DNA of 64,000 bases from Limnohabitans sp. 63ED37-2 (GCF_001412535.1 NZ_CP011774.1:243501-307500); one strand, 5' to 3'. Shown: positions 16,193 through 24,714, counted from the first letter of the stretch. The notes: generated by a model from the sequence alone, not told the origin. Made by a program: numbers and translations.

Positions 16193-17338
16193 TCAATCGC
16201 TCAGCAATTCCACATAGGCTTGGTAGCTGTAATGACGGTTCTTTTTTTGCCCAGTCTGCTCGACCACGATGCCGAGCTTTTCCAGTGTTTTGACCGCCGC
16301 ATTGGCTGTGGGGAACGTGGTTCCCAGTTTTTCGCAGACTTGATCGATGGAAAAAATGGGCATCAATGGCAAGAGTTCAAATAGACGAAGACTGGCTGGC
16401 GTGATTCTGGGCTCTTGGAGCAGGCGACGTCGGTCGGTATTGATCAGGCTGGCCAATGCGACGATGCCACGCTCTGCGGTGTCTGCAGCGCGTGCGACAC
16501 CTTCCAGGAAAAAAGCCACCCAGCCTTCCCAATCACCATCCGTGCGGACTGCAGAAAGTCGTCGGTAGTATTCGGCTTGATGCTGTTTGAGGTAGGCGCT
16601 CACGTAGACCAGGGGCTCTGACAACAAGCCCCATTGCTCCATGAGTGCGGCAATCAGCAATCGCCCAATGCGTCCGTTGCCATCCAAAAAGGGGTGAATG
16701 GTTTCAAACTGAACGTGCACGAGCCCAATGCGCACCAGAGGGGGCAAGGTGGGCCGAGTGTCGTGAATGAAGCGTTCAAGATCGGCCAGCAGAGCGGGTA
16801 CTTGCGTGGGCGGCGGGGGGACAAATACAGCGTTGCCAGGCCGTGTGCCGCCGATCCAGTTTTGAGACTGGCGCAATTCGCCCGGTTGGCGACCAGAGCC
16901 ACGGGCGCCATCCATGAGCAGGCGGTGGGCTTGCCGCATCAGGCGTACGCTCATGGGCAGGCCGTTGGGGTCCCGCAATGTTTGTTCTGTCCAGCGAAAG
17001 GCACGCAGGTAATCGGTGACCTCCTCCACATCGTCTGTGTTGCTGACGACAAGCCCCGCCTCTTTGTCAAACAGGTCGACCAGTGTCGCCTGGGTCCCCT
17101 CAATCTGGGATGTGAGCAGGGCTTCTTTGCGGATGGCGCTGTAGAGTAACCAGTCGATCGAAGGCACCAAGCCTGCGACCCCTGCCAGACGGGCTAAGGC
17201 CAGTTCAGCCGTGCGGTTGAGTTCGGCATAGCAAGCGACGTCCAGTTCGGGCTCAGCAGGTGGCAGCGCATGGGGCACAAAAGCGCGCACGCTCTCGCCG
17301 AGCGTGGTGGAGGTGACGTAGGTTCCGGTGATGCGCAT
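16193..17338 (-). CDS. Class II Fic protein with C-terminal winged helix
   Basis: A 381-residue Fic protein of the DUF4172/Fic/HTH type. The N-terminal inhibitory helix carries TSQIEG (residues 76-81), fitting the (S/T)xxxE(G/N) rule in which the Glu blocks ATP. The active motif HPFLDGNGR is at 215-223. A C-terminal winged helix (FSIDQVCEKLGTTFPTANAAVK) suggests DNA binding. The frame is open to TTG 17404, but a promoter and 15-bp palindrome occupy 17370-17404, so ATG 17338 is preferred. Such proteins AMPylate themselves or gyrase-like targets; the target here is unknown. Confidence 0.9.
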   Translation of the reverse strand: MRITGTYVTSTTLGESVRAFVPHALPPAEPELDVACYAELNRTAELALARLAGVAGLVPSIDWLLYSAIRKEALLTSQIEGTQATLVDLFDKEAGLVVSNTDDVEEVTDYLRAFRWTEQTLRDPNGLPMSVRLMRQAHRLLMDGARGSGRQPGELRQSQNWIGGTRPGNAVFVPPPPTQVPALLADLERFIHDTRPTLPPLVRIGLVHVQFETIHPFLDGNGRIGRLLIAALMEQWGLLSEPLVYVSAYLKQHQAEYYRRLSAVRTDGDWEGWVAFFLEGVARAADTAERGIVALASLINTDRRRLLQEPRITPASLRLFELLPLMPIFSIDQVCEKLGTTFPTANAAVKTLEKLGIVVEQTGQKKNRHYSYQAYVELLSD

Positions 17339-17369
17339 GCTTAGATATGAAAGATCGCTTGAATACAGG

Positions 17370-17404
17370 TGCACCATATTAAAGCCATCTTTAATATGGT
17401 GCAA
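17370..17404 (-). promoter_or_regulatory. Promoter and 15-bp palindromic operator of the Fic gene
   Basis: A perfect inverted repeat: TGCACCATATTAAAG (17370-17384), loop CCAT, CTTTAATATGGTGCA (17389-17403). Short flanks ACAGG and CCTGT (17365-17369, 17406-17410) extend it with a two-base offset. On the minus strand a -35 TTGCAC (17404-17399) and a -10 TAATAT (17381-17376) are 17 bases apart and fall within the repeat. The layout suits autorepression by the Fic protein's winged helix. Confidence 0.7.
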
Positions 17405-17457
17405 GCCTGTGAAAGCGGGTTTTAATCTGAGACCTGTTTTGCATCGGCCTGTTTACT

Positions 17458-18069
17458 ATGTCCCCCATCGCCATCATCGACTTCGAAACCACGGGCATCT
17501 CCCCCAACATGGGCGACCGCGCCACCGAGGTGGCCATCGTCATGCTCGAAGGCGGGCAGGTGGTGGACCGTTACCAGAGCCTGATGAACGCCGGGGTGCG
17601 GGTGAACAGTTTCATCACCCAGCTCACGGGCATCACCAACGAGATGGTGCAGGCCGCGCCAGCTGCCGAGCAGGTGATGCGCGAGGCGGCCCGCTTTGTG
17701 GGCGGGCGGCCCATGGTGGCGCACAACGCGGCCATTGACAAAAAGTTCTGGGAGGCCGAGCTGGCGCGTTGCGGAGAAGACGCGTCGCACCCATTTGCCT
17801 GCACTGTGCTGCTGTCGCGCCGCCTGTACCCGCAAGCGCCCAACCACAAGCTGGGCACGCTGGCTGCGCTGCACCATTTGCCGTCGTCAGGCCGTGCCCA
17901 CCGGGCGTTGGCCGACGCCGAGATGGCCGCGCATTTGCTGGCGCAGATGCAGCACGACCTGAAAACCCGCTACGGCTGCACGCAGGCCGACCACGCTTTG
18001 CTCATGGGCCTGCAACGCACCAGCCGCCACATGGTGGGGCCGTATTTGAAGCAGCGGGCGCAGGGTTGA
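17458..18069 (+). CDS. DEDDh 3'-5' exonuclease (DnaQ-like)
   Basis: A 203-residue exonuclease of the RNase T/DnaQ superfamily. ExoI is DFETTG at residues 8-13, ExoII is in MVAHNAAIDKKFW, and ExoIII is HRALADAE, giving the Asp-Glu-Asp-His-Asp set of the DEDDh type. The length equals a stand-alone catalytic domain, so it could be a proofreading-like or repair nuclease; it is not necessarily the replicative epsilon subunit. It diverges from the Fic gene. No strong ribosome site precedes the ATG. Confidence 0.88.
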   Translation: MSPIAIIDFETTGISPNMGDRATEVAIVMLEGGQVVDRYQSLMNAGVRVNSFITQLTGITNEMVQAAPAAEQVMREAARFVGGRPMVAHNAAIDKKFWEAELARCGEDASHPFACTVLLSRRLYPQAPNHKLGTLAALHHLPSSGRAHRALADAEMAAHLLAQMQHDLKTRYGCTQADHALLMGLQRTSRHMVGPYLKQRAQG

Positions 18070-18077
18070 ATAAAAGC

Positions 18078-18187
18078 GCATTTCAAGTCGCATTTGAACT
18101 CGCATTCAAAGTCGCAAAAAGATCGAGGAAACCCCTGAAAAATCCATATGCGACAAAGACTTGGATGAATTTTCAAAGTCGCAAAAA
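18078..18187. repeat. Short 12-bp degenerate tandem repeats and a 16-bp direct repeat
   Basis: In the gap after the exonuclease gene, three 12-base units follow each other: GCATTTCAAGTC, GCATTTGAACTC and GCATTCAAAGTC (18078-18113). The block TTCAAAGTCGCAAAAA occurs at 18105-18120 and again, exactly, at 18172-18187. The region is A-rich, carries no supported gene and has no clear terminator. Its role is unknown. Confidence 0.6.
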
Positions 18188-18211
18188 TATCCGCAAAAAC
18201 TCAAGCCAAGT

Positions 18212-18679
18212 TCACCCCAAGCCCAGCGGTAAAGCCGTTTTGTAGCGCACCTGCTTGAGCGCAAAACTGGAGCGGATTTTTTCCACGCCTGGAATCGGTG
18301 AGAGCTGCTCCAGAATGAATCGTTCCAGCGCCGCCATGTCGCGCACCGCCACGCGCAGCAGGTAGTCGCTGTCGCCGGTCATCAAATAGCACTCCATCAC
18401 TTCGTCGTGCCGGGCGATGTGCGCCTCAAAGTCGGCCAGGGTTTCCTTGCTTTGGGTCTTGAGGCTGATGGAGATGAACACCGTCAGGCCCAGCCCCAGT
18501 GCCGCCGCACTGGCCAGCGCCACGTAGCGCTGGATCACGCCGCCCGACTCCAGCGCCTTGACGCGGGCCAGGCACGGCGAGGGCGACAGGCCAATGCGTT
18601 TGGCCAGCGTCACATTGGAGAGCGAGCCGTCGCGCTGCAGTTCGTTGAGTATCTTCAAATCCACGTTGTCCAGAACCAT
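18212..18679 (-). CDS. Lrp/AsnC-family transcriptional regulator
   Basis: A 155-residue regulator with an N-terminal HTH (LKILNELQRDGSLSNVTLAKRIG) and a C-terminal RAM ligand-binding domain (VMECYLMTGDSDYLLRV). The ATG at 18679 is preferred because AGGGA lies about seven bases upstream; the frame extends six codons to a TTG. It is transcribed away from the E1 dehydrogenase gene, with 102 bases between the starts, so it probably controls that gene in response to an amino acid. This arrangement resembles mdeR near mdeB in pseudomonads. Confidence 0.9.
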   Translation of the reverse strand: MVLDNVDLKILNELQRDGSLSNVTLAKRIGLSPSPCLARVKALESGGVIQRYVALASAAALGLGLTVFISISLKTQSKETLADFEAHIARHDEVMECYLMTGDSDYLLRVAVRDMAALERFILEQLSPIPGVEKIRSSFALKQVRYKTALPLGLG

Positions 18680-18781
18680 ATGCTGAATCCCTATCAATTA
18701 CGGCATATTGTGCTTTAAATGCTGGTCTAAGAGGCGTAAATACGCAGCACATGCGCCGCGCTGCCCGGTACAGTCAAACGC

Positions 18782-21379
18782 ATGAACGCACCCATCGAAC
18801 CCCATTTGCAAGCGATGTTGTCCGCCCACGACATCGACCCCGAGGAAACCGCCGAGTGGCGTGAGGCCTTGCTGGCTCTTATCGGTACCCAAGGCCCAGC
18901 CCGTGCCCGTCAAATTCTGGACGAGCTGGCCACGGTGGCTCGGCAGCAGCGCACGGGCTGGCAGCCCGAGCTGAACACGCCTTATATGAACACCATCGCG
19001 GTCGATGACCAGCCCGTGTTCCCCGGCGACTTGGCCACCGAAGAGCGGCTCGTGGCCATCATGCGTTGGAACGCGTTGGCTATGGTGGTGCGTGCCAACC
19101 AGGCCTATGGCGAGTTGGGCGGGCACATCGCCAGTTACGCGAGCGTGGCCGATTTGTTCGAGACCGGCTTCCACCATTTCTTTCATGCGCGCACTGCGCA
19201 GCACCAAGGCGACTTGGTGTTCTTTCAGCCGCACAGCGCCCCCGGCGTGTACGCCCGTGCATTTTTGGAAGGCCGATTGAGCGAGGCGGACCTGATGCAC
19301 TACCGCCAAGAGATCACCGCGCCGGGCAGCGGCGCGCGCGGTTTGTCGAGCTACCCACACCCTTGGCTGATGCCCGATTTTTGGCAGTTCCCCACGGGCT
19401 CGATGGGCTTGGGGCCAATCAGCTCGATCTACCACGCGCGTTTCATGCGCTACCTGACGCACCGCCAGCTGCAAGACTGCAGCGGCCGCAAGGTGTGGGG
19501 CGTGTTTGGCGATGGCGAGATGGACGAGCCCGAGAGCATGAGCGCCCTGACCTTGGCCGCTCGAGAAAAACTCGACAACCTGGTGTGGGTGGTGAACTGC
19601 AATTTGCAGCGCCTGGACGGCCCGGTGCGCGGGAACGGCCGCATCATCGACGAGCTGGAAAAGCTGTTTGCGGGTGCGGGCTGGAACGTGATCAAGCTGG
19701 TCTGGGGCAGCGACTGGGACGGTCTTCTGGCCCGCGACACCTCGGGCGCTTTGCTGCGGGCTTTTGCCAACACGGTGGACGGGCAAATGCAGACCTTTGC
19801 CGCCAAAGATGGGCGCTACAACCGCGACAACTTTTTCGGCCAAAACGAAGAGCTGGCGCGGCTGGTGCAGGGCATGACGGACGAGCAGATCGACCGGCTC
19901 AAGCGGGGTGGCCACGACATCGTGAAAATCCACGCGGCCTATGCCGCAGCGGCTGCGCACCGTGGCCAGCCCACGGTGATCTTGGCGCACACCAAAAAAG
20001 GCTTTGGCATGGGCAGCGCGGGCCAGGGCAAGATGACCACGCACAGCCAAAAGAAGTTCGACGAGCAGGACCTCATCGACTACCGCAACCGCTTTGACCT
20101 GCCGCTGAGCGACGAGCAGGCCAAGGGCTTGGCGTTTTACAAACCCGCCGACGACAGCGCCGAGATGCGCTACCTGCGCGAACACCGCGCCCGCTTGGGT
20201 GGCAGCTTGCCCAAGCGCGAGACGGTGTGTGACCGTTTGCCTGTACCTGCTTTGAGCACCTACGGGCAGTTTGCGCTGCAGGCCGACGGCAAAGAGATGA
20301 GCACCACCATGGCCTTTGTGCGCATGCTGGGCAACCTGCTCAAAGACACGCAACTCGGCCCGCGCATCGTGCCCATCGTGGCCGACGAGGCGCGCACGTT
20401 TGGCATGGCCAACCTGTTCAAGCAGGTGGGCATTTACAGCAGCGTGGGCCAGCGCTATGCGCCCGAAGACATCGGCTCGGTGCTGAGCTACCGCGAAGCC
20501 ACCGACGGTCAGATTCTGGAAGAAGGCATCAGCGAAGCGGGCGCGATCGCCAGCTGGACAGCCGCGGCCACCAGCTACAGCGTGCACGGCCTGGCCATGC
20601 TGCCCTTCTACATTTATTACTCGATGTTCGGCTTTCAGCGCGTGGGCGACGCCATTTGGGCCGCCGCTGATCAGCGGGCACGCGGCTTTTTGCTCGGCGC
20701 CACTTCAGGCCGCACCACCTTGGGCGGCGAGGGCCTGCAACACCAAGACGGCAGCAGCCATTTGGTGGCGGCCACCATCCCCAACTGCAAGGCCTACGAC
20801 CCGGCCTTTGCGGGCGAGCTGGCGGTGATTCTGGACGCGGGCATGCGCGAGATGGTCGAGCAGCAAGCCGACGTGTTTTATTACGTGACCCTGATGAACG
20901 AGAACTACGCCCAGCCGGATTTGCCTGCGGGCGTGGAAGCCGACGTGCTGCGCGGGGGCTATCGATTTGGCGCTTACGGCCCCATCCATGCGGCCCAGCG
21001 CGTGACCTTGCTCGGCTCTGGCGCGATCCTCACCGAAGTGGTCAAAGCCGCGCAGCAACTGGCCGCGCAAGGCGTGGGCGTGGAGGTGCTGAGCATCACC
21101 AGCTGGAGCGAGTTGGCACGCGATGGCATGGCGCAAGCGGATAAGGCCAGTCACTTGGCGCAACTGTTGAGCGCCACCCAAGGCCCCATCATCGCCGCCA
21201 CCGATTACGTGCGCGCCGTGCCCGAGAGCGTGCGCGCCTTCGTGCCCGAAGGCCGCCGCTACCGCACGCTGGGCACCGACGGCTTTGGCCGCAGCGACAC
21301 GCGGGCTGCGCTGCGCCGCTTTTTTGCGGTGGACGCGGACAGCATCGCGCAGGCGGCGCTGCAGGCCTTCGCTGTTTGA
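18782..21379 (+). CDS. Homodimeric 2-oxoacid (pyruvate-type) dehydrogenase E1 component
   Basis: An 865-residue E1 of the AceE family, slightly shorter than the usual 880-900. It decarboxylates a 2-oxoacid using thiamine diphosphate. The cofactor motif runs from GDGEMDEPES to NCNLQRLDGPVRGN (about residues 244-286). The transketolase-like pyrimidine domain and C-terminal domain follow. No E2 or E3 gene is adjacent, unlike an aceEF operon, and an Lrp-type regulator diverges from it. Together these point to a paralogue such as MdeB, the 2-oxobutyrate dehydrogenase E1 of methionine catabolism, or a backup pyruvate enzyme. The substrate is undecided. Confidence 0.9.
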   Translation: MNAPIEPHLQAMLSAHDIDPEETAEWREALLALIGTQGPARARQILDELATVARQQRTGWQPELNTPYMNTIAVDDQPVFPGDLATEERLVAIMRWNALAMVVRANQAYGELGGHIASYASVADLFETGFHHFFHARTAQHQGDLVFFQPHSAPGVYARAFLEGRLSEADLMHYRQEITAPGSGARGLSSYPHPWLMPDFWQFPTGSMGLGPISSIYHARFMRYLTHRQLQDCSGRKVWGVFGDGEMDEPESMSALTLAAREKLDNLVWVVNCNLQRLDGPVRGNGRIIDELEKLFAGAGWNVIKLVWGSDWDGLLARDTSGALLRAFANTVDGQMQTFAAKDGRYNRDNFFGQNEELARLVQGMTDEQIDRLKRGGHDIVKIHAAYAAAAAHRGQPTVILAHTKKGFGMGSAGQGKMTTHSQKKFDEQDLIDYRNRFDLPLSDEQAKGLAFYKPADDSAEMRYLREHRARLGGSLPKRETVCDRLPVPALSTYGQFALQADGKEMSTTMAFVRMLGNLLKDTQLGPRIVPIVADEARTFGMANLFKQVGIYSSVGQRYAPEDIGSVLSYREATDGQILEEGISEAGAIASWTAAATSYSVHGLAMLPFYIYYSMFGFQRVGDAIWAAADQRARGFLLGATSGRTTLGGEGLQHQDGSSHLVAATIPNCKAYDPAFAGELAVILDAGMREMVEQQADVFYYVTLMNENYAQPDLPAGVEADVLRGGYRFGAYGPIHAAQRVTLLGSGAILTEVVKAAQQLAAQGVGVEVLSITSWSELARDGMAQADKASHLAQLLSATQGPIIAATDYVRAVPESVRAFVPEGRRYRTLGTDGFGRSDTRAALRRFFAVDADSIAQAALQAFAV

Positions 21380-21524
21380 GCATGGGGGCCAGGTGGCCCT
21401 AGGGCGCGATCCCCAGCTGGCTGGGGCCAGCCGGGGTGTCGCCCATTTGCCCGTATGTTCGGCTCCTGCCCACCCATAATTTGCCAACGCTTCAATCCCG
21501 CAAGCCCCTACCCCGGAGTGCCCC

Positions 21525-22460
21525 ATGCTCGACCCCCAAGCCCAAGCCCTGATGACCTTGTTGAGCGAGAAAGGCATTCCGCCGGTTTACACCCAAACGC
21601 CCACCGAGGCGCGGGCGTCTTACCGGGCGCGGCGCAGCTTCACCCAGCCCGACGCGCCCGAGGTGGGTCGTGTGCAGGACCTGCAGTTCAGCCACGCGGG
21701 CGTGTCGATTGCGGTGCGTGTTTACCACCCGGCAGGCGCCGGTCAGGCCCTGCCCGCTCTGGTGTACCTGCACGGCGGCGGTTGGACCATTGGCGACTTG
21801 GACACCCACGATGTGCTGTGCCGCAGCCTGTGCCAGCAAGCCGGGGGTGTGGTGGTGTCGGTGGATTACCGTTTGGGGCCGGAGCACAAGTTTCCAGCGG
21901 GCTACGAGGACGCGGTGGCCGCCTGGCAATGGGTGGCTGCACAAGCAGCAGCTTTGGGCATTGACCCGACCCGCATCGCCATTGGCGGGGACAGCGCGGG
22001 CGGCAATCTGGCCGCTGCAGCCTGCTTGGGCTTGCGTGACTTGGGCCACAAGCCGGTGCTGCAGCTGCTGATTTACCCCAGCACACTCATGGCGCCAGAC
22101 ACCGCCTCGTACCAAACCAATGGCCAAGGCTACATGCTCACGCGCGATTCGATGGCCTGGTATGCCAACAATTACCTGCGCGGCCCACAAGACACGCTGG
22201 ATTGGCGGGCCTCGCCCCAGCTGGCCAAGAGCCACGCCAACTTGCCCCCTGCCTTGGTGCTGACGGCGGGTTTTGACCCTTTGCGCGACGAAGGTCTGTT
22301 GTACGCCGATGCCCTGAGCCGGGCGGGCGTGTCCGCGCAGTACATCTGTTTTGAGCGGCAGATCCACGGCTTCATCACCATGGGCCGGGTGCTTCAAGAG
22401 GCCAACACGGCCGTGGCCTTGTGCGCCCAGGCGCTGCGCACCGCTTGGAAGCAGGGCTGA
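21525..22460 (+). CDS. Alpha/beta hydrolase, hormone-sensitive-lipase type esterase
   Basis: A 311-residue esterase. The oxyanion motif HGGGW is near residue 84. The nucleophile elbow GDSAGG contains the Ser. The Asp is in TAGFDPLRDEG and the His in QIHGFI, so the triad is complete. There is no signal peptide, so it is cytoplasmic. It is likely active on short-chain esters or lactones. Its stop codon directly abuts the stop of the convergent gene at 22461. A CCCCAGCTGGCTGGGG hairpin (21411-21426) lies upstream, between it and the E1 gene. Confidence 0.88.
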   Translation: MLDPQAQALMTLLSEKGIPPVYTQTPTEARASYRARRSFTQPDAPEVGRVQDLQFSHAGVSIAVRVYHPAGAGQALPALVYLHGGGWTIGDLDTHDVLCRSLCQQAGGVVVSVDYRLGPEHKFPAGYEDAVAAWQWVAAQAAALGIDPTRIAIGGDSAGGNLAAAACLGLRDLGHKPVLQLLIYPSTLMAPDTASYQTNGQGYMLTRDSMAWYANNYLRGPQDTLDWRASPQLAKSHANLPPALVLTAGFDPLRDEGLLYADALSRAGVSAQYICFERQIHGFITMGRVLQEANTAVALCAQALRTAWKQG

Positions 22461-23060
22461 TCAGCCCTGCACCACGTCCAGATAGGCTTGGCGGGTTTCG
22501 GGGCTGACCGCGTCCAGCGCTTGCTCGTAGCGGGTCTGGTGCTGGGCGACCATGCGGGCCGAGGCGATGGTTTTGGAGCGGCAAAACCAGTGGCAGCTGT
22601 GCTGCATCAGAAACATCTCCCCCATCATGCGAAAGGACCGCGCCTTGGGCGCAAGCCCCTGCGTGTTGCGCACGGTGCGCTCGATGCCTTGAGCGTGGAC
22701 TTCGAGCAGGCGGCGCATGTCGAACGTGGCTTTGGGCGAGAGCTGGTCGATGTAGGGCAGGGCCAGCTTGAAGCCGCGTGAAACGGGGGCAGGCAGTTTG
22801 GCAAATTCCCGCGCCAAGTGCTGGAACTCGCTGGCCAGTTGCTGCTCGGCAGCAGCTTGCAGTTGCAGGATGTGCTGTTGGCGTTCGGGGTCGGATTCGC
22901 CCAGTGCCCGCATGTAGGCACCGGTCAGCTGGGCCATGTTTTTTTCGATGTGGAAGGGGCGCAATTGCTCGGCCAGCAAGGCAGTGCGTTTGCGCTGGCC
23001 CAGGGTATTGAGCCAGTGGATGCCCGTGGCCAAAATGAAGAGCAGGCTGATGAATTCCAT
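22461..23060 (-). CDS. Single-pass membrane hypothetical protein
   Basis: About 199 residues from ATG 23060 (the frame is open to 23117). An N-terminal hydrophobic segment, MEFISLLFILATGIHWLNTL, is likely a membrane anchor. The rest is a cytoplasmic helical domain rich in Gln, Ala and His, with segments such as HILQLQAAAEQQLASEFQHL that could form a coiled coil. I do not recognise a family. It is convergent with, and exactly adjacent to, the esterase gene. Confidence 0.7.
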   Translation of the reverse strand: MEFISLLFILATGIHWLNTLGQRKRTALLAEQLRPFHIEKNMAQLTGAYMRALGESDPERQQHILQLQAAAEQQLASEFQHLAREFAKLPAPVSRGFKLALPYIDQLSPKATFDMRRLLEVHAQGIERTVRNTQGLAPKARSFRMMGEMFLMQHSCHWFCRSKTIASARMVAQHQTRYEQALDAVSPETRQAYLDVVQG

Positions 23061-23277
23061 ACGTGCAAGGTAAACGGGCCAAACTGGCCAAACCACCAAG
23101 TGTAGTGAGCTTGGCACAGGGCCCGAGCAAAGGCCTTTTCTGTTGCTGGCTCAGCGTGGCGGCCCACACAAGGCTTGAATTGGAGAGCGGACTCTAAAGT
23201 GCGGGTTTTCCCTTGCCATGACTGGCTCACGCTGTTCAAATTGCTGCATTGCAACAAAACCTCTTCAAGGAATCACC

Positions 23278-23835
23278 ATGAACTTCAACGCTGAACAATT
23301 CACCGCCACCCAACAAGCCAACCTGAACGTGGCCGCTGGCCTGTCGCAATCGGCTTTTGCCGGTTTCGAGCGCCTGGTCGAGCTGAACATGGCCGCTGGC
23401 AAAGCCGCTGTGGGCGAGTCTTTCGCCAACATGCAAGCTCTGATGGGTGCCAAGTCGCCTCAAGAACTGATGGCCGTGCAAGCCGCTTTGGTGCAGCCCG
23501 CCTTCGAAAAGTCGGTGTCTTATGGCCGTCACCTGACGGACATCGCCAACAGCACTGGCGCCGAGTTCACCAAGGCCGTCGAAGGCAAAATGGCCGAGTC
23601 CGAGCAAGCTGTCAAAAGCCTGATCGAAACCAGCCTGAAAAACGCGCCTGCCGGTTCTGACGCCGCTGTGGCCGTGATCAAGACCGCCTTCGAAGCCAGC
23701 CAAAGCGCAGCCGAGACCCTGAAAAAAGTGGCCAAGCAAGCCGCTGACAGCGCCGAAGCCAGCGTGAAGGCCGCAACTGCCCAAGCCGAAGCTTCGGTCA
23801 AGGCCGCCATGAGCAAGGCCAAAGCCAAGGCTTGA
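23278..23835 (+). CDS. phaP: Phasin family protein (polyhydroxyalkanoate granule coat)
   Basis: A 185-residue amphipathic helical protein. The N-terminus MNFNAEQFTATQQANLNVAA and the block about AGFERLVELNMAAGKAAVGE match betaproteobacterial phasins, which coat PHB granules. The C-terminal 50 residues are Ala/Lys rich (KAATAQAEASVKAAMSKAKA), also typical. The ATG at 23278 has AAGGA upstream. It is followed by two hairpins, the second a strong terminator, so it is probably monocistronic and highly expressed. It indicates that this organism stores PHB. Confidence 0.93.
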   Translation: MNFNAEQFTATQQANLNVAAGLSQSAFAGFERLVELNMAAGKAAVGESFANMQALMGAKSPQELMAVQAALVQPAFEKSVSYGRHLTDIANSTGAEFTKAVEGKMAESEQAVKSLIETSLKNAPAGSDAAVAVIKTAFEASQSAAETLKKVAKQAADSAEASVKAATAQAEASVKAAMSKAKAKA

Positions 23836-23849
23836 GCTTTGACTTCATG

Positions 23850-23875
23850 AGCCGACCCTGAACTCAGGGGCGGCT
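23850..23875 (+). terminator. Hairpin after the phasin gene
   Basis: An inverted repeat AGCCG/CGGCT with inner CCCTGA/TCAGGG (one mismatch) lies 15 bases after the phasin stop and is followed by only TTTC. It may be a first, weak terminator or an mRNA-stabilising stem. Confidence 0.5.
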
Positions 23876-23886
23876 TTCTACAATCA

Positions 23887-23909
23887 GGGTGTCTTCGGAC
23901 ACCCTTTTT
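23887..23909 (+). terminator. Rho-independent terminator
   Basis: A perfect 7-bp stem GGGTGTC/GACACCC with the very stable TTCG loop (23887-23904), followed by TTTTT and a further T-rich stretch. It ends the phasin transcript. The in-frame TTG at 23908 of the next gene lies in the T run, which argues for that gene starting at 23926. Confidence 0.85.
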
Positions 23910-23925
23910 GTTTTGGATTGCTCTC

Positions 23926-24714
23926 ATGTCACCTGCCGCAGCGCCTGCATCCACCCCCACGCTTCACATCGAAGGCGGTGTGGCTACGATCACCTTGAAC
24001 CGTCCAGCCCAGCGCAACCGCCTGGAAAACGCCGACCTCAAGGCCTTGCTGGTGCACTTTGACACCGTGAACCGGGATGCGGCCGTGCGGGTGCTGGTGC
24101 TGACGGCCAACACGGCCGGTCAGCCCAGGCCGGTGTTTTGCGCTGGCTACGACATTGGCGGCTTTGACGAGCCCGGGCACGGAGCGACCTTTTTTGAGGA
24201 AATTCCGGATGCGCTGGCGGCTTTGCGCCCGGTCAGCATTTGCGCCCTCAACGGCAGTGTTTACGGCGGGGCCACCGATGTGGTGCTGGCGTGCGACCTG
24301 CGCATCGGCTTGTTGGGGATCGAGTGGCGCATGCCGGCCACGGCGCTGGGTTTGCATTACTACCCCAGCGGCTTGCAGCGCTATGTCAGCCGTTTCGGTC
24401 TGGCGGCCACCAAGCGGGCGTTTTTGACGGCCCGGCCTTTCACCGATCGGCAACTCGAGGCCCTGGGCTTGTTCGAGGCGCTGGTCGGCCCCGAGGACTG
24501 GGCTTCAACCCAAGAGGCCTTGGTGCGCGACATCTTGGCGCTGGCGCCCCTGGCTGTGCAGGAGACCAAACAATCGATTCGGGAAATCGAGACCGGACAC
24601 GGTGACGTGAGCCGCATGCGCGAGCGCGAGCAACGCACCAGCCAAAGTGCTGACTTTGCCGAGGGCCGGGCGGCTTTTGCCCAGCGCCGCACGCCGGTCT
24701 TTAGCGGTCGCTGA
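23926..24714 (+). CDS. Enoyl-CoA hydratase/isomerase-family protein lacking the hydratase glutamates
   Basis: A 262-residue crotonase-fold protein. CAGYDIGGF and NGSVYGGATDVVLACD supply the CoA-binding and oxyanion-hole segments. The two glutamates that act as acid and base in hydratases seem absent: the GGxxE position reads GGATD, and the second site reads MPATALG instead of PEIxLG. It may therefore be an isomerase, hydrolase or other crotonase member. ATG 23926 is chosen because earlier in-frame starts lie in the phasin terminator. The substrate is unknown. Confidence 0.8.
   Translation: MSPAAAPASTPTLHIEGGVATITLNRPAQRNRLENADLKALLVHFDTVNRDAAVRVLVLTANTAGQPRPVFCAGYDIGGFDEPGHGATFFEEIPDALAALRPVSICALNGSVYGGATDVVLACDLRIGLLGIEWRMPATALGLHYYPSGLQRYVSRFGLAATKRAFLTARPFTDRQLEALGLFEALVGPEDWASTQEALVRDILALAPLAVQETKQSIREIETGHGDVSRMREREQRTSQSADFAEGRAAFAQRRTPVFSGR

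Noticed and set aside
17377..17404. Longer starts (TTG 17404, ATG 17377) for the Fic gene
   Set aside because: They fall within a predicted promoter and perfect palindrome, so they are unlikely to be translated.
18698..20587. A 629-codon open frame on the minus strand
   Set aside because: It is antisense to the E1 dehydrogenase gene, which has clear cofactor motifs. The translation shows no motif and has shadow-frame composition.
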